From Nereocystis luetkeana (lineage: Eukaryota; Sar; Phaeophyceae; Laminariales; Laminariaceae), in contig JARUPZ010000003.1 of NCBI GenBank assembly GCA_031213475.1, positions 14,812,869 to 14,876,868 of the forward strand: DNA of 64,000 nt, in the 5' to 3' direction. Shown here piece after piece: positions 22,640 to 35,546 of the stretch (position 1 is the stretch's first letter; each line of letters starts with the position of its first letter). Both the position numbers and the translations under genes were made by a program. The notes beneath the pieces are model-generated. The model searched no databases and was not told where the DNA came from. It saw only the letters and a list, made by a program, of their open reading frames with translations.

Positions 22640-22850
22640 AAGTAATTTGACCGGATACTGCAAGTTGTTGTCTGCTGTGATGCTGCTACTGCTGTTACTG
22701 GTGTGCTGCTGCTGGTGTTGCGGCTGCACAGCAGCAGCAGCAGCAGCAGCAGGGGCAACCAACCGCAGCAGCAGCAGCGATGCCTGCTACAACTGCCGCT
22801 GCTGCTTTTGCTGTTGTGCTTCTGTTGCTGCTATCGCTTTCATGTGAGGG
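22640..22850. repeat. CAG/CTG trinucleotide tract
   Basis: CTGCTG and CAGCAG runs face each other across about 200 bases. Poly-Gln or poly-Ala frames arise on both strands; no exon borders support a protein. Confidence 0.85.
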
Positions 22851-23489
22851 AGAGGCCATCTCTCCTGCGCAAGCGCCGTTGGCAGCAAGTACAGCTCACC
22901 GTAGATAGGTGTGATATTTCGTTGTGGGTATTGGGTACTTGGCGGATGGGCATAAAAAGGGCAGCAGTACTAAAATACATAAAATCCAACTAAACTCAGT
23001 TCTGAGAAATGTGATAAACCTCTCAGAATTGAGCTGATTTTTGCCCCCTCCAGGAACTGAGATCTAAAGTATCGATGATTTTCTGGCCCACAATAGACGG
23101 TTCTGATTTTTGGGTTCCAGAGATCGCTCAAGAGACAGAAACAACATCACAAAAAATTGCAATAAAACTTGGTCTATAATGCGAGTGAGACATGTACAAA
23201 AACTGAGAACTGAAGCTCGGTATTGCCTTTTTCCTACACCACTTGGCATTGACCCGTCCTTCAGAAAATATTTTACCGGAAATGTGCTGCCTCTATCGCA
23301 GAACGCATCCATCCCTACCTATAAGTAATATAAGTAACTCGCCCGTCAAAATATCGAAACGAGTATATTCGTCCTTCTCCGTCTTCCGATTGCTCCGTCC
23401 GGTCTTCTTGTGCCCGGTGCGATCACAACATACAGAGCACAAAAACAGACTTATATCTGCAGCAGTAGCATCAGCATCAGCAAATCACG
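22851..23489. promoter_or_regulatory. Upstream flank of the plus-strand membrane protein gene
   Basis: If the ATG at 23490 is the start, this holds its promoter and 5' UTR. A small inverted repeat, ACTCAGTTCTGAGA with TCTCAGAATTGAG, lies at 22994-23034. No TATA box or initiator could be assigned. Confidence 0.25.
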
Positions 23490-26400
23490 ATGAAGGCCGC
23501 GGTGCGACACGTCCATGGGGTGTGGAACAAGCACTGGTCGAAAGTGGACTCAATGTCACCCGAGGAAAGGCGGTGCTGCGCCGACCTTTGGGAGCGTAAG
23601 CTCCTGGGAGTTTGGTCCAGCGTGCCCCCTACCACCTGGTGAGCGCGGTGTTCCATTTTTTTTTCGCGCACAAAGGACGGATCGTGAAGTGCAGTACGTC
23701 ATTCATCCATAGCTCCTAAGAACCTATCTTTGTCATCCGTATTATTAACACATGAAATGTAGTTGTAGTATCACGGGGGGCCATAGAAATTAGGACCTAA
23801 TATGCTCATAAAAATACTTGTATATAGGTTTTGGTGTGTATGATGGGGTCGTGATTACTATGCCCCCCCTAATAGGCGCAAGAGGTACATCATTGGTTGT
23901 AAGCATCGAAATACTATGACGTCGAAAATTGAACGGCATCGACAGGTAGGAGCGAGCAAAGTTAATGGTTTAATGGCTCGAGCTACTAACAGCGGTCACT
24001 AGTCAAGCTATGCATTCTTTGGGTACGATGAAGTGGGAGGAGTGGGTAGGAATTTCACTCATTAGTGATTTGAGCTCATGTGAATTAGTTGATCGTTTTT
24101 TGTTTGGGAGATAATACGAGATGTGTTCAACATACTGAGGCTGACAAGAAAAACAATATATGTAGCCGCTATGCTGAAATAGTTAGCCAGCGTAGAAGGG
24201 CGCCCAGTTCGCTAATAAGAAAAAGGGAACAGGCTGTGATTGACAAGAAATATGAAACTTGGCATTTTTACTGAAACGAAACAGTATCTCGGCGTACGGT
24301 CGAAAGCACCCATTCTGCAGCAAGAAAATGAAACGAGCTTTTATTGACAGGAAACCTAAGAAACTCAAGAGTCGATTCTGATATAATTGTGTTAGTGTAT
24401 GTAGAAAGCGCCCATTCCCAAATAAGAAACTCAGCTTGTACCGGCTTTTCCCTTTTGTTTTTTAGTTGTGAAGAGTTCCCTCCCCTCTCCCCTCTGTTGG
24501 CTGAAAACGTCCAGCACCGTGCAAGGCGCCCAATGCACGGCGTACGGGTTGGGCACACCTAAGCCTTCAGAGACGGCCAAGCCCCAAGCCCCGCCGGAAA
24601 CCGGTGATCCGGAGAAGCTGCCGTTGCGGCCGGAGATCAACCAGATGGGCACACCAAAGCTTTCAGATCCGGCCGAACCCCAAGCAGCGCCAGCACCCCT
24701 CAATCCGACGCTGCTGTTGCCGCCGGAGGTCAACCAAACGAGCAAATCAAAGCTTTCAGGTCCTACCGAGCCCGAAGCCCTGCCGGTACCCCGTGATCCG
24801 CATAAGCTGCCGATGCGGCCGGACGTCAACCAGATGAGCGCATCGAAGCACTTAAATCCGGCCGAGCCCGAAGACCTGCCGGAAAACAGTGATCCGTTGC
24901 GGCCGGAGGTCAACCAGATGGGCGCACCGAAGCCCCACAAGCCGGCCGAATCCCAAGTCCCGCCGGTACACCGTCATCCGAATACGCTGCCGTTGCGGCC
25001 GGAGGTCAACCAGATGGACAGACCGGAGCTCCACAAGCCGGCCGAGTCTCAAGCCCCGCCGGTACACAGTGATCCGGAGACGCTACGGTCGCGGCGGGAG
25101 GTCAACCGCATGGGCGCACAGAAGCTTTCAGGCCCGGCCGAGACTCAAGTCCCCCCGGTACACCTTAACCAGGGGACGCTGACGTTCAGGCCGGAGGTCG
25201 GCCAGATGGGCACGCCAATGCTGTTCAAGTCGCCCGACGTCCAACTGTGTGTGTACGATCCGCTGAACACACGCCAGTGGATGCCGGGCCCGAGTGGTGA
25301 CGACTGGGACCAATGGAACGAGTCGGACAAGCCGGACGAGCCGGACACCCATGATAGGGCATCCATGAACCCGGTGATGTTCTGGCTGTTGACCTTGATG
25401 AACTGCGTTTTCACTCTCCGAGGGGTGCTGTCGCTCTTGGACTTCTCGGTGGAGAGACTGCGGAGGAGAGAGCGGGAGGAGCGGAAGGGTAAGTTGGCGA
25501 GCAGACACAAATGCCGACAAAACACGTACCGACCGGCAGACGGCGCTCAGTATACGGCGATCACTAGATCGCAAAACAACCAATTATCATGTGAACTGAA
25601 AACCGTTGTTATATTTTTCATGTTTTTAGTCGTTTCTCTTTGTCGTTTCTTTTTGCCGACCGAAACCTTTTTTTGTTTGGGTCAGATGTTCGGATTTTCC
25701 ACGAAGCAACCGAAACCTGAAGCGACTCGTTTTCGTTCCGTATCCCTTCCATCGATAACGCCTACATATCTGTATGGAAACCCCGAAAACCGACCGAAAT
25801 CGACCTGCAGTTTCAACCAGAAATCGCAAAACCGACCAAGCTATTCTCGTCTTCGGTCCACAACACTGCGTGTAGCTACTGCGGGCGTTGGTTATCATTC
25901 TGTCCGCCTCTACCGTTCGGTGCAGCAGCCGCAGATACGGCAATAATGTGATGTGACACCATCATACCATCATGTCGCGACATGATTCTAACATGAGCAA
26001 ACCGAACCCTCAGAAATGCTGACGATACGACTGCTTTTACCGTGAAACCGACGGAGAAACCGATCGAAAAGTGTTCGGTTCGGTTTCATATTTGTTTCAT
26101 TCATTTGTTTTCAAACCGAAGGAAACCGGGCGACCTTTTCGACAAAACAACGAAGAATCGGCCGAGCCATTTTCGTTCGCGGTTCGCCGCACTGCACACG
26201 ACAATCATGCTCTTCCCAACTCCGCAATAATAGGACTACGTATTGATACGTTCTGGTCATTTTTCAGAAAACGGTATACCGTAGTTTCATTGCGCCGAAT
26301 TTTTAGTGTTATTTGTTTGCACTTTTGGCTTGCAACAATGAGTGCAGCAGTGCACAAGCACGTCATACCGACAATACGAGTATCTACGTATAACTATTAC

Positions 26401-28730
26401 GGGGGACCATAGTTAATAGGACCAAATATTGTCAGTAAAAATGGTGAAATATGTAGGGTTTTATGTATACCATAGGTCCTATTAACTATGGTCCCCCGTA
26501 ATAGTGTCCCTTCTCGCCGGTGAGTATCTACCACATTGTATTATATGATAGGATATGCTATAATATGATATGATGTTATCCGATACTTTATCATATTATA
26601 CATTATTTGATATGTTATGTTATGGTATGCTATGATATGATATCATTATTATATAAAAAATTTAGATTTGATGTGATGACATCTGATATGATACAATATG
26701 ATATGACATACTATGATATATGATGTCGTACGTTAGGATAGGGTATGGCATGACATGATATGATATTATATGGTTCGATATTATTTGAAGATATCACGTG
26801 ACATGATACGATACGATGTGATATGGTATGCCATGGTATGACACGTCAGGAAAGGATAGGACACGATCAAAAATAATAGGATATGATATGATATCATATG
26901 GTACGGTATGATATCATATGACACTATATAATATGCTGTGACACGGGACGATATGATATAACATTCCATGATATGATATGACAGGTAAGGATAGGAAACG
27001 ATAGGATAGGATATTATAGGATACGGTATGATATTATATGATATGATACTATATTATACGGTATGGTGACGTGATGTGATATGAGAACACGAAAGCTAAC
27101 AGACCTACTGAAAATATCGGTTTTGATGCTGCAACTTGTCGTTCGATTGACTTCGATGTCCCACAGCTTTCTGTATCTACATAAAGCTACATAACACCCC
27201 CTCCCGATGACATCGAAGCAGACGGGTTTCTTACCGCGTTTTATCGTTCGTGCGACTGGCTTTGACTTGTTACGTGCATGCCATGGCGTTAGTCTAGGGT
27301 GTTTGCGATGATCTAATTTGCTTGGGATATGAAAAAGCTTGAAATCAGCAGTGATAACGAACTGATTGGCAGAACAGGTGAACCCGAAGGCCCTACAGCA
27401 GCCAGTCAGAGTGCTCCATGTCCTACCAACACACGGAGAACCCCAACACGAGAATGCTGAGGGAAACAAAGTCATTAAAATCACTTTTTTTCCACAGCAA
27501 TTATTCGTTCGTGGGTTGGGATTACATCATACAGCGAACAGACTCCAACCGAAGTGGTTCCAACCAAATCATTTGCAGACAATCTGATAATCCGAAATTA
27601 TTTTTGAAGAAAAAACATAACGCTGGTTGAGTTTTTTTCGGTTTCGACTTTTTGCCTCTAACGGACGGCTGTGCTGTGCGTTTCATACATTCTTATCACT
27701 GTGTCCAATGGATGACTGCTGCTCCTTCGTCCCATCCCCTCGTTTGCCTCTCTCTCTCCCCTGTTTTGAAGCGCGAGGAGAGATACCGCTTGAGGCTGAC
27801 CCATGGGACTCCATGGTCCAAAAGGTCTGGTCCAGCGGATTAGGCGCAATCCTGTCATTTTCCTGTTTGCTCTTCAAGACGGCGTGGTGGACGGTGCTGC
27901 TCGACTTCAGCAGATTCATGCTCTTTTGGGAAATTGTGGTGATAGCTGTGGTGGCAGCCATGCGGCTTTTGTGGTGGGGGTTCGACCCGGCCGTTTCGAA
28001 CCCGCGGCGGGTCCTCATCCTCCCGGTGAGACTAAGTTTGGTTGCCGTGGTAGGGGGTGTTACGGGCAAAGTGTGGGTCAGGGCTGACGCTCCTAGAGAC
28101 CAAGCGGGCCTCACGCTGGTAGGCGTGGGAGCGCTCCTCCTTGCTTCTCGCTTGGTGATGGGGTTGACGGACCGGTTCGAGAAATGGATGTCATCCGTGT
28201 GCATGGCGGCGGGAGTGCTGCTTGCCGGAGAGGGGGCGGTGGTATTTCTCTTCCCGGGTCCCGTTCGGCCCGGGACGGGGTTGGAGCTGTTCGCTTACTC
28301 AGCGGCGGTGATCGCGAGGACGCTCTGGGTCGTAGCGCGTTGGTTACTTGTCTCCCTGTGGCCCTTCGCGCCTGGCATCGAGGTGGCTCTTTCCTCGGTG
28401 TTTGGCATCGCTATCGCCGCTAGACTCCTCCGACTCACGCAGGAAACGTCGAACATGACCTGCATGTGCGCGTTTGCACTCACATCGCTCTGGTTCGGCG
28501 TCTGCTGGTGGGCGAGCCCCCCACCCCCGGCCGTCGCCACGTGTCTCGGTGTGGTGGCAGTGTGGCTCGCGGCGGTCGTGCTGTTCCTCTACTCTTTGAA
28601 GATAGAGCTGGACAAGGCCGGCCCGCTGTGGGTCTTCCTGGCCTGCGCCACGTCGACGTTGGGGCTGACGGCGTTGGTGGCGGCTGAACACGACGCCGAT
28701 GACTGGTGCCCCGCGCTTGTGGTCGCCTAA
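23490..28730 (+). CDS. Multi-pass membrane protein with tandem 32-residue repeats
   Basis: Family not recognised. Three exons join in phase: 23490-23638 (ATG to GTGAGC), 24515-25488 (acceptor AACGTCCAG, donor GTAAGT) and 27772-28730 (acceptor after a strong C/T tract, stop TAA), predicting about 693 residues. Residues 1-50 form a charged, Trp-containing segment (EERRCCADLWERKLLGVW). Exon 2 carries seven imperfect ~32-residue repeats whose core is LRPEVNQMGAPKLSGPAEPQ, each about 96 bp, then an acidic link (DWDQWNESDKPDEPD). From about residue 295 a first hydrophobic segment (FWLLTLMNCVFTLRGVL) is followed by a basic stretch RRREREERKAR, which spans the exon 2/3 junction, and about ten more hydrophobic segments to the C-terminus. 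It probably sits in a membrane with the repeats on one face. No transporter or receptor signature was seen. The first exon is inferred; exon 2 could instead begin at 24466 from another upstream exon. Confidence 0.66.
23771..23872 (+). repeat. TA-MITE copy (decayed) in intron 1
   Basis: It starts TCACGGGGGG after TA and ends CCCTAA before TA; the arms match the 105-bp family with many substitutions. Confidence 0.78.
24192..24460. repeat. ~105-bp degenerate tandem repeat before exon 2
   Basis: GTAGAAGGGCGCCCAGTTCG, GTCGAAAGCACCCATTCTGC and GTAGAAAGCGCCCATTCCCA begin units at 24193, 24299 and 24399; each is followed by an AATAAGAAA-like block and a TTGACAGGAAA-like block. About two and a half copies. 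Confidence 0.6.
24550..25230 (+). repeat. In-frame ~96-bp coding minisatellite
   Basis: Seven units of 84-96 bp, each containing CGGCCGGAGGTCAACCAGAT, encode the protein repeat of the membrane protein gene. All length changes are multiples of three, which supports selection for the frame. Confidence 0.9.
25620..26190. repeat. ACCGAAA-rich intron segment
   Basis: CGACCGAAACC, AACCGACCGAAA, CGGTTCGGTTTC and similar pieces are scattered densely through the intron, with no fixed period visible. Low confidence that it is one repeat. Confidence 0.4.
26397..26501 (+). repeat. TA-MITE, intact 105-bp copy in intron 2
   Basis: Perfect TTACGGGGGACCATAGTTAA termini in inverted orientation, with TA on both sides. 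Confidence 0.95.
26525..27075. repeat. TGATA satellite
   Basis: About 550 bases of degenerate pentamers and decamers based on GATATGATAT with GGTATG and TAGGATA variants, in intron 2 of the membrane protein gene. Confidence 0.92.
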
Positions 28731-30298
28731 GCGGTCGTCTGGGCGTGCGAGAGAGTTGTGGTGCTAATTCCCCGAATTTTAAAGGTCCGACGCAACTAGG
28801 TGGCCTCTCACAACCCAAGCCCAATCCGTGACTGCCTACATTCCTTCTGCCGGAGTGCGCCCCTCGGTTAAACCGTACTACAAGTAGTAGTAGTAGTAGT
28901 AGTAGCAGTAGTAGCAGTGGTAGTAGAAGTAGTAGCAGCAGCAGTTCCAATGCCGCGGGCGATGGCGAGAGGGGGGAGGGCTGGATAGTAGAGTCCCCGA
29001 CCGGCCAGGGGAGACGACTGGGAGGGTATGACGGGGAGGATTGGAAAGTGGTGTCTTCATTCGAGTTCGTCAACGTGTAGCTTCCTTGTGTATGGTGGTT
29101 TTGTTATTGTTCAGTATTGTGCGCTATGTATCACGTATACGTATACGAGTCCCGTGGAGCCTAAAAAATCGGGTCTGACGAATTGAACTCGCCTTTTGTA
29201 CGTACCTCGTAGCTTACTATGGCTCGAGAAGCATTGAGTGTGTCTAGGAACAGCTTGTTTTTGGCAATTTATTTTGGTTCGAAATGCGTTGACGGGCATA
29301 CGCGCCGGGAGGGCAGCTGGCGGCGTGCGGTGGTGGCAGAAAAGCGCCGTGTTTTTTTGTTTTTTTCAAAGTGCTGCCCCCCCCCCCCCCCCCCCCCCCC
29401 CTCCCAACAAACTTGAGCAGCACGACCACGACGAATGGCGGTTAGTTGTTGGTTGTCATACACACGCCTCGTCCACTTTGTACTCGATCCCCCATGCGAT
29501 GCACTAAGACTACGTATTGTAGCCTCCACGACAACTCTGCCTGTCGCCCACACTACTGTCACGCGGCGGCGTAGCCGGTCGGTTCCTGACACAGTTTCTC
29601 CTGAGAGGCCGTGGCTACAGTACTGTGTGCCCGCATACAGGCGCGGGACACTTTTATGAGATGTTACCGATGAACGGGTATATTCCCCTGGAAGCCCGAG
29701 GGTGTGGTGCCTGCACACAGCCACGAGCACTCTGAAGATGTTCCTGTAGGACGGATGCATGACTCCGTTGACTAGGTGTGGTGGCAAGAAGAGCGCTAAG
29801 GGAGAGGTACGGGGACTCTGTTATGTTAGCGAGACTATTTGAAGGCATCGGTGTATAGTTGGGGGGAATGCGCTAACGTTTGCAGTAGGGAGGCAGGGAG
29901 GGAGAGAGGGAGGGGGGGGAGGGAGGGAGAGAAGGGAAAAAAAGGGAAACAGGGAGGGAGGAAGATCGCACAACAGAAATGGACACCGGCGACAGCAGTG
30001 GCCACGGACAAAATGAACTGGCGTTGACGGCGAAACGCTCGTTGAGGACGTAGGTTCTCGATGCATGGGCGGCGCTTGGTTAGATCTGATGATGCCATAG
30101 CACGTCGCCGTATCTATTTCGGGGCTGATGGCCGCATCCGAGGGGTTCGCATCAGGTTGGGATGCATTTCTGGAAGTATTAAGGTGTGAAGGTAAAAGCG
30201 TCGGCGGAGTTTGGGGAGCTGCGAATTTCGGCGATATTTACCGCCTTTGAGAGACCCATCAGATCGGAATTTCGTTAAGGCAATTTCAGGAGTGGATT

Positions 30299-30400
30299 CA
30301 CCCTTTTGGGACTCCAGTCTCGTTTTGAGGACAAATTCGGGTCAAAGTGGTTGGAATTTTAGTGGTTTGTTCCCAAAACGGGATTGGAATTCTAAGGGTC
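30299..30400. repeat. MITE family 2, decayed copy
   Basis: CCCTTTTGGGACTCCAGTCT and a matching inverted end ATTGGAATTCTAAGGGT, with TTTTGAGGACAAA and GTTCCCAAAACG inside. Confidence 0.75.
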
Positions 30401-31599
30401 AAGCCGAGGGGGCGCGTCAGCGCACTTTGGAGGCGATACTGAAGCGGGGGGGGTTTGCCGTCTTTTTGTCTGGCTGATGAGGTCGGGTGCGCTATGCTTC
30501 GCGTTTGGCGAGCCGATTGTGGTGTGCAACGTGCAGCGACGATGGTTGTTGTTTTTCAACCAACAAGCATTTACAACTTCCCGAGCACGTTATTTTTCGC
30601 CTTCGGAAGGATGACCCAACTGGCAAGGGCAACCACGAACGTTTTCTTTTTGACAAACAATGTTGCTGTCCGGAACTGGAATGTTCGTAACAGCTTTGAT
30701 CACAACATCACAAGGAGCAGTCTCTGATACACCCAATGGAGGTTATCTGGATATGCACATACGTGGAGCTACCCCTCTCGACAAAGTTCCGGGCTCGTTG
30801 CGAGAAAGGCGAGGCCAAGAATTCGTTCCCTGGCCGGAACTATGAACTGCTTTAGCCCTTCCTCGCCAGAACTTAAAAAAACTCAAATTTCAAGCAAAAA
30901 AATCGAAAAACGTGGGGTTTATTTAACTGTGGTACTCACAACCCCCCGCCGAGGCACATACAAAGCAACTTTATGATGGGAATCCTGTACATCGGTTTGG
31001 TGATTGATGCCAGGCGCAGCGCATTACGTGACCGATGGGGGAAACACGTTTAAACTCGAAAATGGTTTCACCCCATTTCGGTTACAGCAGTCAATGGTGG
31101 ATGTATCGATCTATCGTGCTCGCGTGTGTGGTATAAATACCGGTACACGTTTTTGGGAGTCTGAAGTACCGCCGCCGCTAGCATGGTCGAGCGCGTTAGA
31201 GACGTCCTCCACATGAAGCAATTGGTGAGATGGATGGACCTTTCCCGGCCATCTAGACGTTCCCTGCCTGTTTTTCGATCAGACCGGTACCCGATTTTGT
31301 GTCGTACCTACACGGCGACCAGAGGAAACCGCTTTCGTGCCGCGATGGATCCACCTTCAGGAAACCCTTAGACCTACATACGTTGTATTCTGAAGGTCAG
31401 GTATGGAGATCCTTCAAACGAAGAAGTGAGGGGCCTCAGAAAAATCCACCAGTGTTGCCTCTAAGGTGCAGCACACGTCACTCATGCTTTCGAGCTTTCC
31501 CCCTTCTGACTTCTGAAACGAGGCTTGCTTAGCTTTTTCTTCACCAGGATTCAGAGCCCTGCGCTTCCGCCGATAGACGGCGATATATACAGTGCAGAA

Positions 31600-31618
31600 G
31601 TTGCACCGGTGTTGTTGC

Positions 31619-31653
<35 letters not shown>

Positions 31654-31690
31654 TTGTTGTTGTTGTTGTTGCTGTTGTTGTTGTCTTCGC
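31600..31690. repeat. GTT trinucleotide tract
   Basis: About 85 bases of GTT with a few GCT and TTT interruptions. Confidence 0.95.
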
Positions 31691-31729
31691 TATTGCTTTT
31701 CAAGTCAACTGGCTGGATCAATTTAACCA

Positions 31730-31840
31730 GGACGACCTTCTGGACAAGCCGTGGTCACAGAGGCCAGCCCTTCTCCTGCCCTTTCCCCAGTGCATAGCGC
31801 TCCTTCGTGTTTATCGCGCTTAGGTCCAACATTTATTCAT
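31730..31840 (+). repeat. Dispersed repeat shared with 16379
   Basis: ACCTTCTGGACAAGCCGTGG, a C-rich middle and GTTTATCGCGCTTAGG match 16379-16480 in the same order. About 100 bp; ends undefined. Confidence 0.65.
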
Positions 31841-33590
31841 TCCCACTACAGTTTGTCCGTTTTCATCCGTTTAACTAACTCACGCCTGCGCGCTTTCTGC
31901 GACACGATGCAACTCCCTGAGGTTTAAAGCCTTCCACGAACTAACCTCGGAATAAAAGGGGTGACTAAAAAGCACACAATCCGCGAGGAAAGTTCGAGGA
32001 AATTTCCAGTCGGTAGGGAGTGTACGAGCCTATTCCTGAAGCAAGAGCCGGTGGATAAGGTCACACGTTTCCACGCACTCACGTACGTACCGCAAATCAC
32101 TGCCCTATAATTTTCACCACTTGAGATGAGTTTTCGAGGCGTTTTTCTCTAGAAAGAACGGGGGCACAGACAACGAAAGCGAAGACTTCGGAGACCTCTC
32201 GTCGAAATTGTTCACATGAGACGGACATATCGTTCGGCGCTGTTCGTACCCTCTCCCCGGTTGTCGAGAACATCAGACCGGAAATTCACTCATGAGGGGC
32301 TTGTTATACCTATACCTTGCGTGTTCTACGGTAAGCAGCTGAGCGAATCCCACTCCCTTGGTCTCTTGTCTACAATGGTTTGCACGGCGAAGAAGCACAG
32401 CAGTGAAACGTACCTGGTGAACCAAAAAATGAAGCATGCTCCCGAAGGACCCGCACACCTATAAACTGAAAAAAAAAGCAAAAAAGTGGAAACCTCATGC
32501 ACGTCGAGGTGAAAACGTTCCGATTCTTACCCCTCCGGTATTTTGTATCGCCCTGTACGAAAAGAGGGATGACACCGTTTTGATGTTAGCATCAAAATGC
32601 GTGATACATTTACGGATACTTATCGCTCCATCCGGAAAAGTAAGAACGACGTTTTTGGTTTATATATATATTCATGTTTAAACAGTTGTGACATTCTCGG
32701 ACGGACTAGACCTAAAAAAATCGATGGAGAAAGCACCCGCGTTGCCTGCTACATTAACCACAGCCGCTTTCGATATCGATATAAACCCCTGGAAGACGAG
32801 AAAAAAAAACACGAGAAGTGGCGTGAGCACCAATCAAGCAAGCCTGAGGTTTTGCTCCTTTTTTCATAGCCGCGGATTTATCTATGAATAGTGCGTCCTT
32901 CGTAAGGTGGACCGTAAGATCAAGGCTTGGGTTGTCCGCTAGGCGACAAAAAATAAAATAAAATGAAAAACATGGTTTTTGCTCCTCAATCGGCCAATTT
33001 TTCAAATATTTTTTGGCGGCACACCAGCGCAAAATTTGAAAAAACAGAAGGCCTAAATCGATCAAATTCCAACCATTAATAGCTGGTATCTTGTGCCAAA
33101 ACGAAACGTTTTCTCTCGTCTCCGGTAAAAAAAGGAATGCATCGATTTTGGTCTGGAGAGCATGCCAAGGTGACCTCGACCTTTTGATTTCTTTCGTCAC
33201 GACGGTATCGTTGCATGTTCTCCTGTACGACCACCTGGAAGGTAGGTCTTCAAGATAACGAAAAAACGTGCCGAAAGCACAAACGCCAATGCCAAAGCAA
33301 AGCGCCGAAAATAAAAGGCCAGAAGAGGAAAGGGCCCAAAAGGAAGGCCTTGGGCGAAGACCAAAACCAGAATGCCAAAACGAAACACAAAGAAATAAGC
33401 CCAAAGAGGAGGCAAAAAAAGGCCCAATACAGAAAGGCAAAACATATTGCCGAAACAAAATGTCAAAATAATACAAGCCGCCTCCCGCCCCACGAAGATA
33501 GCAAAAACGCAAGCTAGGCGCCGAGCCCCAGCGCGCACACGGGGAGTGCGGCGCGCGCGGGGGGGTGAGCAACAATTTATGTACACCGTA

Positions 33591-35505
33591 CTAGTTGCGC
33601 ATCGCTCTGGCAAGCGCGCTAGTCTTAAACCTCAACGCGGTCTTCGGCGTTATCCGCCCCCCTCCGTGTTCGTCATCCGCAACCCAGCTCATCATCACGT
33701 CTCCCCCAGACGTCTCCCTCCTCCCCCACGACCTGATCATCCTCCCATCCTCTTCGATGCCACTCCTGCAATTCCCTCGCCCCCGTCCTCCGCCAGCACC
33801 ACCACCGCCGCCACACGCGGGGTCACCGTAAGCGCCGACCGCAGAGGTCTCATCATCCTTTTCCTCCTCGCGACCGCTAAGCGACGATGATGGAACCGAT
33901 GTCGGCGATCCGAACCTCTGCCCTCCCCCCTCCTCGTCACCCCCTAGCGGAGCCAGCGGGGATAGCGGAGTCAGGGGAGCTAGCGGAGCAAGCGGAGAAG
34001 CGTTAATCGGGGACACGATTCGGGCACGAACACCGACCGCGTTGGCGTCAGCCGTGGGCACCACCGACACGCTCCCGCTCGGGCCCATCTCGGGGTCCGC
34101 CTCGACCGGGGGGGCAGACGCGCAGCGGGCAGGGCTGAACATCGGAGACTGGAAAGAGGGTGCGGCGATGAGGTTGTTGCTGCTGCTCTCGTCGCGTCGG
34201 TGGGCTCCTTTTGAAGTGGAGGTGTTCTCATCCGCGAAGTTGGGGGAGATGGAGCGGTCGTGGGCCGTCTGCGCGGAGTTCCCGGCGGCGGCGGCGGCGG
34301 CAGCGGCAGCGGCATACCCTCCGTAGACTTCTTGCTCCCAGAGGTCTTGGCGACGGCGACGGGCGCGTTGTGCCGCTCGAGCTGCTTTCGCGGCCTCCTT
34401 TTTCAACCGCTCGCACTCGAGGAGCGTCTGCGCTCGGGGCGACATTGCGTTATACACAGAACGAGGGGTAAGGTTTGAGGCGTCGCACTAATACAACATG
34501 AGATATTTATTTTTTTATCAGAGAAGTTTGTAGAGGAGCGCTGGAGGCATGTGTTATACGGCGCGAGGGCGTGGGTTTGGGACATTGCACCAACCAACAA
34601 ACAGAGAAAGGCCGTCAGCGGAGCTGGAGAGGAGGCGCTGGGGTCACATATTGTCCTGCGACCACGGACTACATTGTATTGTGGCGATGAGTTAATGTGA
34701 TAACAACAACATTATATTACATGGCGGGGGACGTTTGGAACATACGTATGATGGCCCTACAATTTCCACAGAGGTTAGACATCCCTGACCGCTCGCACTC
34801 GAGGAGCGTTCCCATAGCGCGTGCGGGAGAAGCTAAGGTTTGGGAACGTAGGCAGCACGACAGTAGCCCAGAGGGGTTGTAAATAGACGCTGGTGACATT
34901 GATGTTTAGCACGTGGGAGGTTTGAGACGTGACGCAAAGATAATGTCAGAGGAGTTTTCAAGAGGGACCCTGGCGTCGCAAGTAGCACGTGGGAAGGCTC
35001 GAGACGTATCATAACAACGAAGTAACTCCAGGGAGAGGCGTAGAGGCTCGTATGACGTACCTGTATGAAATACGTCGGAAGGTTTGTGACCTGTGCATAT
35101 CACTAAAACATACCAGGTATGATAGGAGTTGTAGAGAGGCAAATGTTTTGGACGTATCATAGTCTATGCCAATTCAGAGATTATATCTAGAGAGGCAATG
35201 GGAGGTGAAACGGGCGACAGTATAGTTCCACTGAACCGCTCTGAAATTCACATGAGGGTTGGCATCAGTAGATTCTACTGTCACCCGTCTGAAGTTCACA
35301 AGAAGGTTAACATCAGTAAATTCTACCGTCACCCCTCTGAAAAACCGCAATAATATTTCATCAGCAGGTTTCTACTGCACTCCCCTGAAGCCCCCGAGAG
35401 GGTCAACATCAATAGCTTCTACGCATGCTGGTGAGATTCACAGCACCCATACATGCGCATGATACTTGGTAGCACAGGCACACAGTACGACACATTATGA
35501 TACTA

Positions 35506-35546
<41 letters not shown>

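Larger units (their letters stand above)
28731..33590. other. Gene-poor intergenic stretch
   Basis: The spacer lies between two convergent genes. It contains an AGT run at 28882-28935, a 35-base C run at 29367-29402, GGGAGG repeats at 29885-29960, a MITE family 2 copy, a GTT tract and a dispersed repeat, listed separately. Several short frames (30211-30477, 32754-33575 minus) were examined and show no domain or splice support. Confidence 0.45.

Noticed and set aside
24344-24562. Alternative frame entering exon 2 of the membrane protein gene at 24466
   Set aside because: It reaches a stop at 24560 before the repeats; the 24515 acceptor gives the correct phase from the first exon.
27683-28691. 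Minus-strand frames opposite exon 3 of the membrane protein gene, and the 28480-29073 minus frame
   Set aside because: They are shadows: the plus frame has hydrophobic periodicity, a strong acceptor and phase agreement.
33980-34471. Plus-strand and alternative minus frames opposite the tail exon of the four-pass protein
   Set aside because: Composition shadows of a GC-rich exon; only the chosen frame joins to the transmembrane exons in phase.
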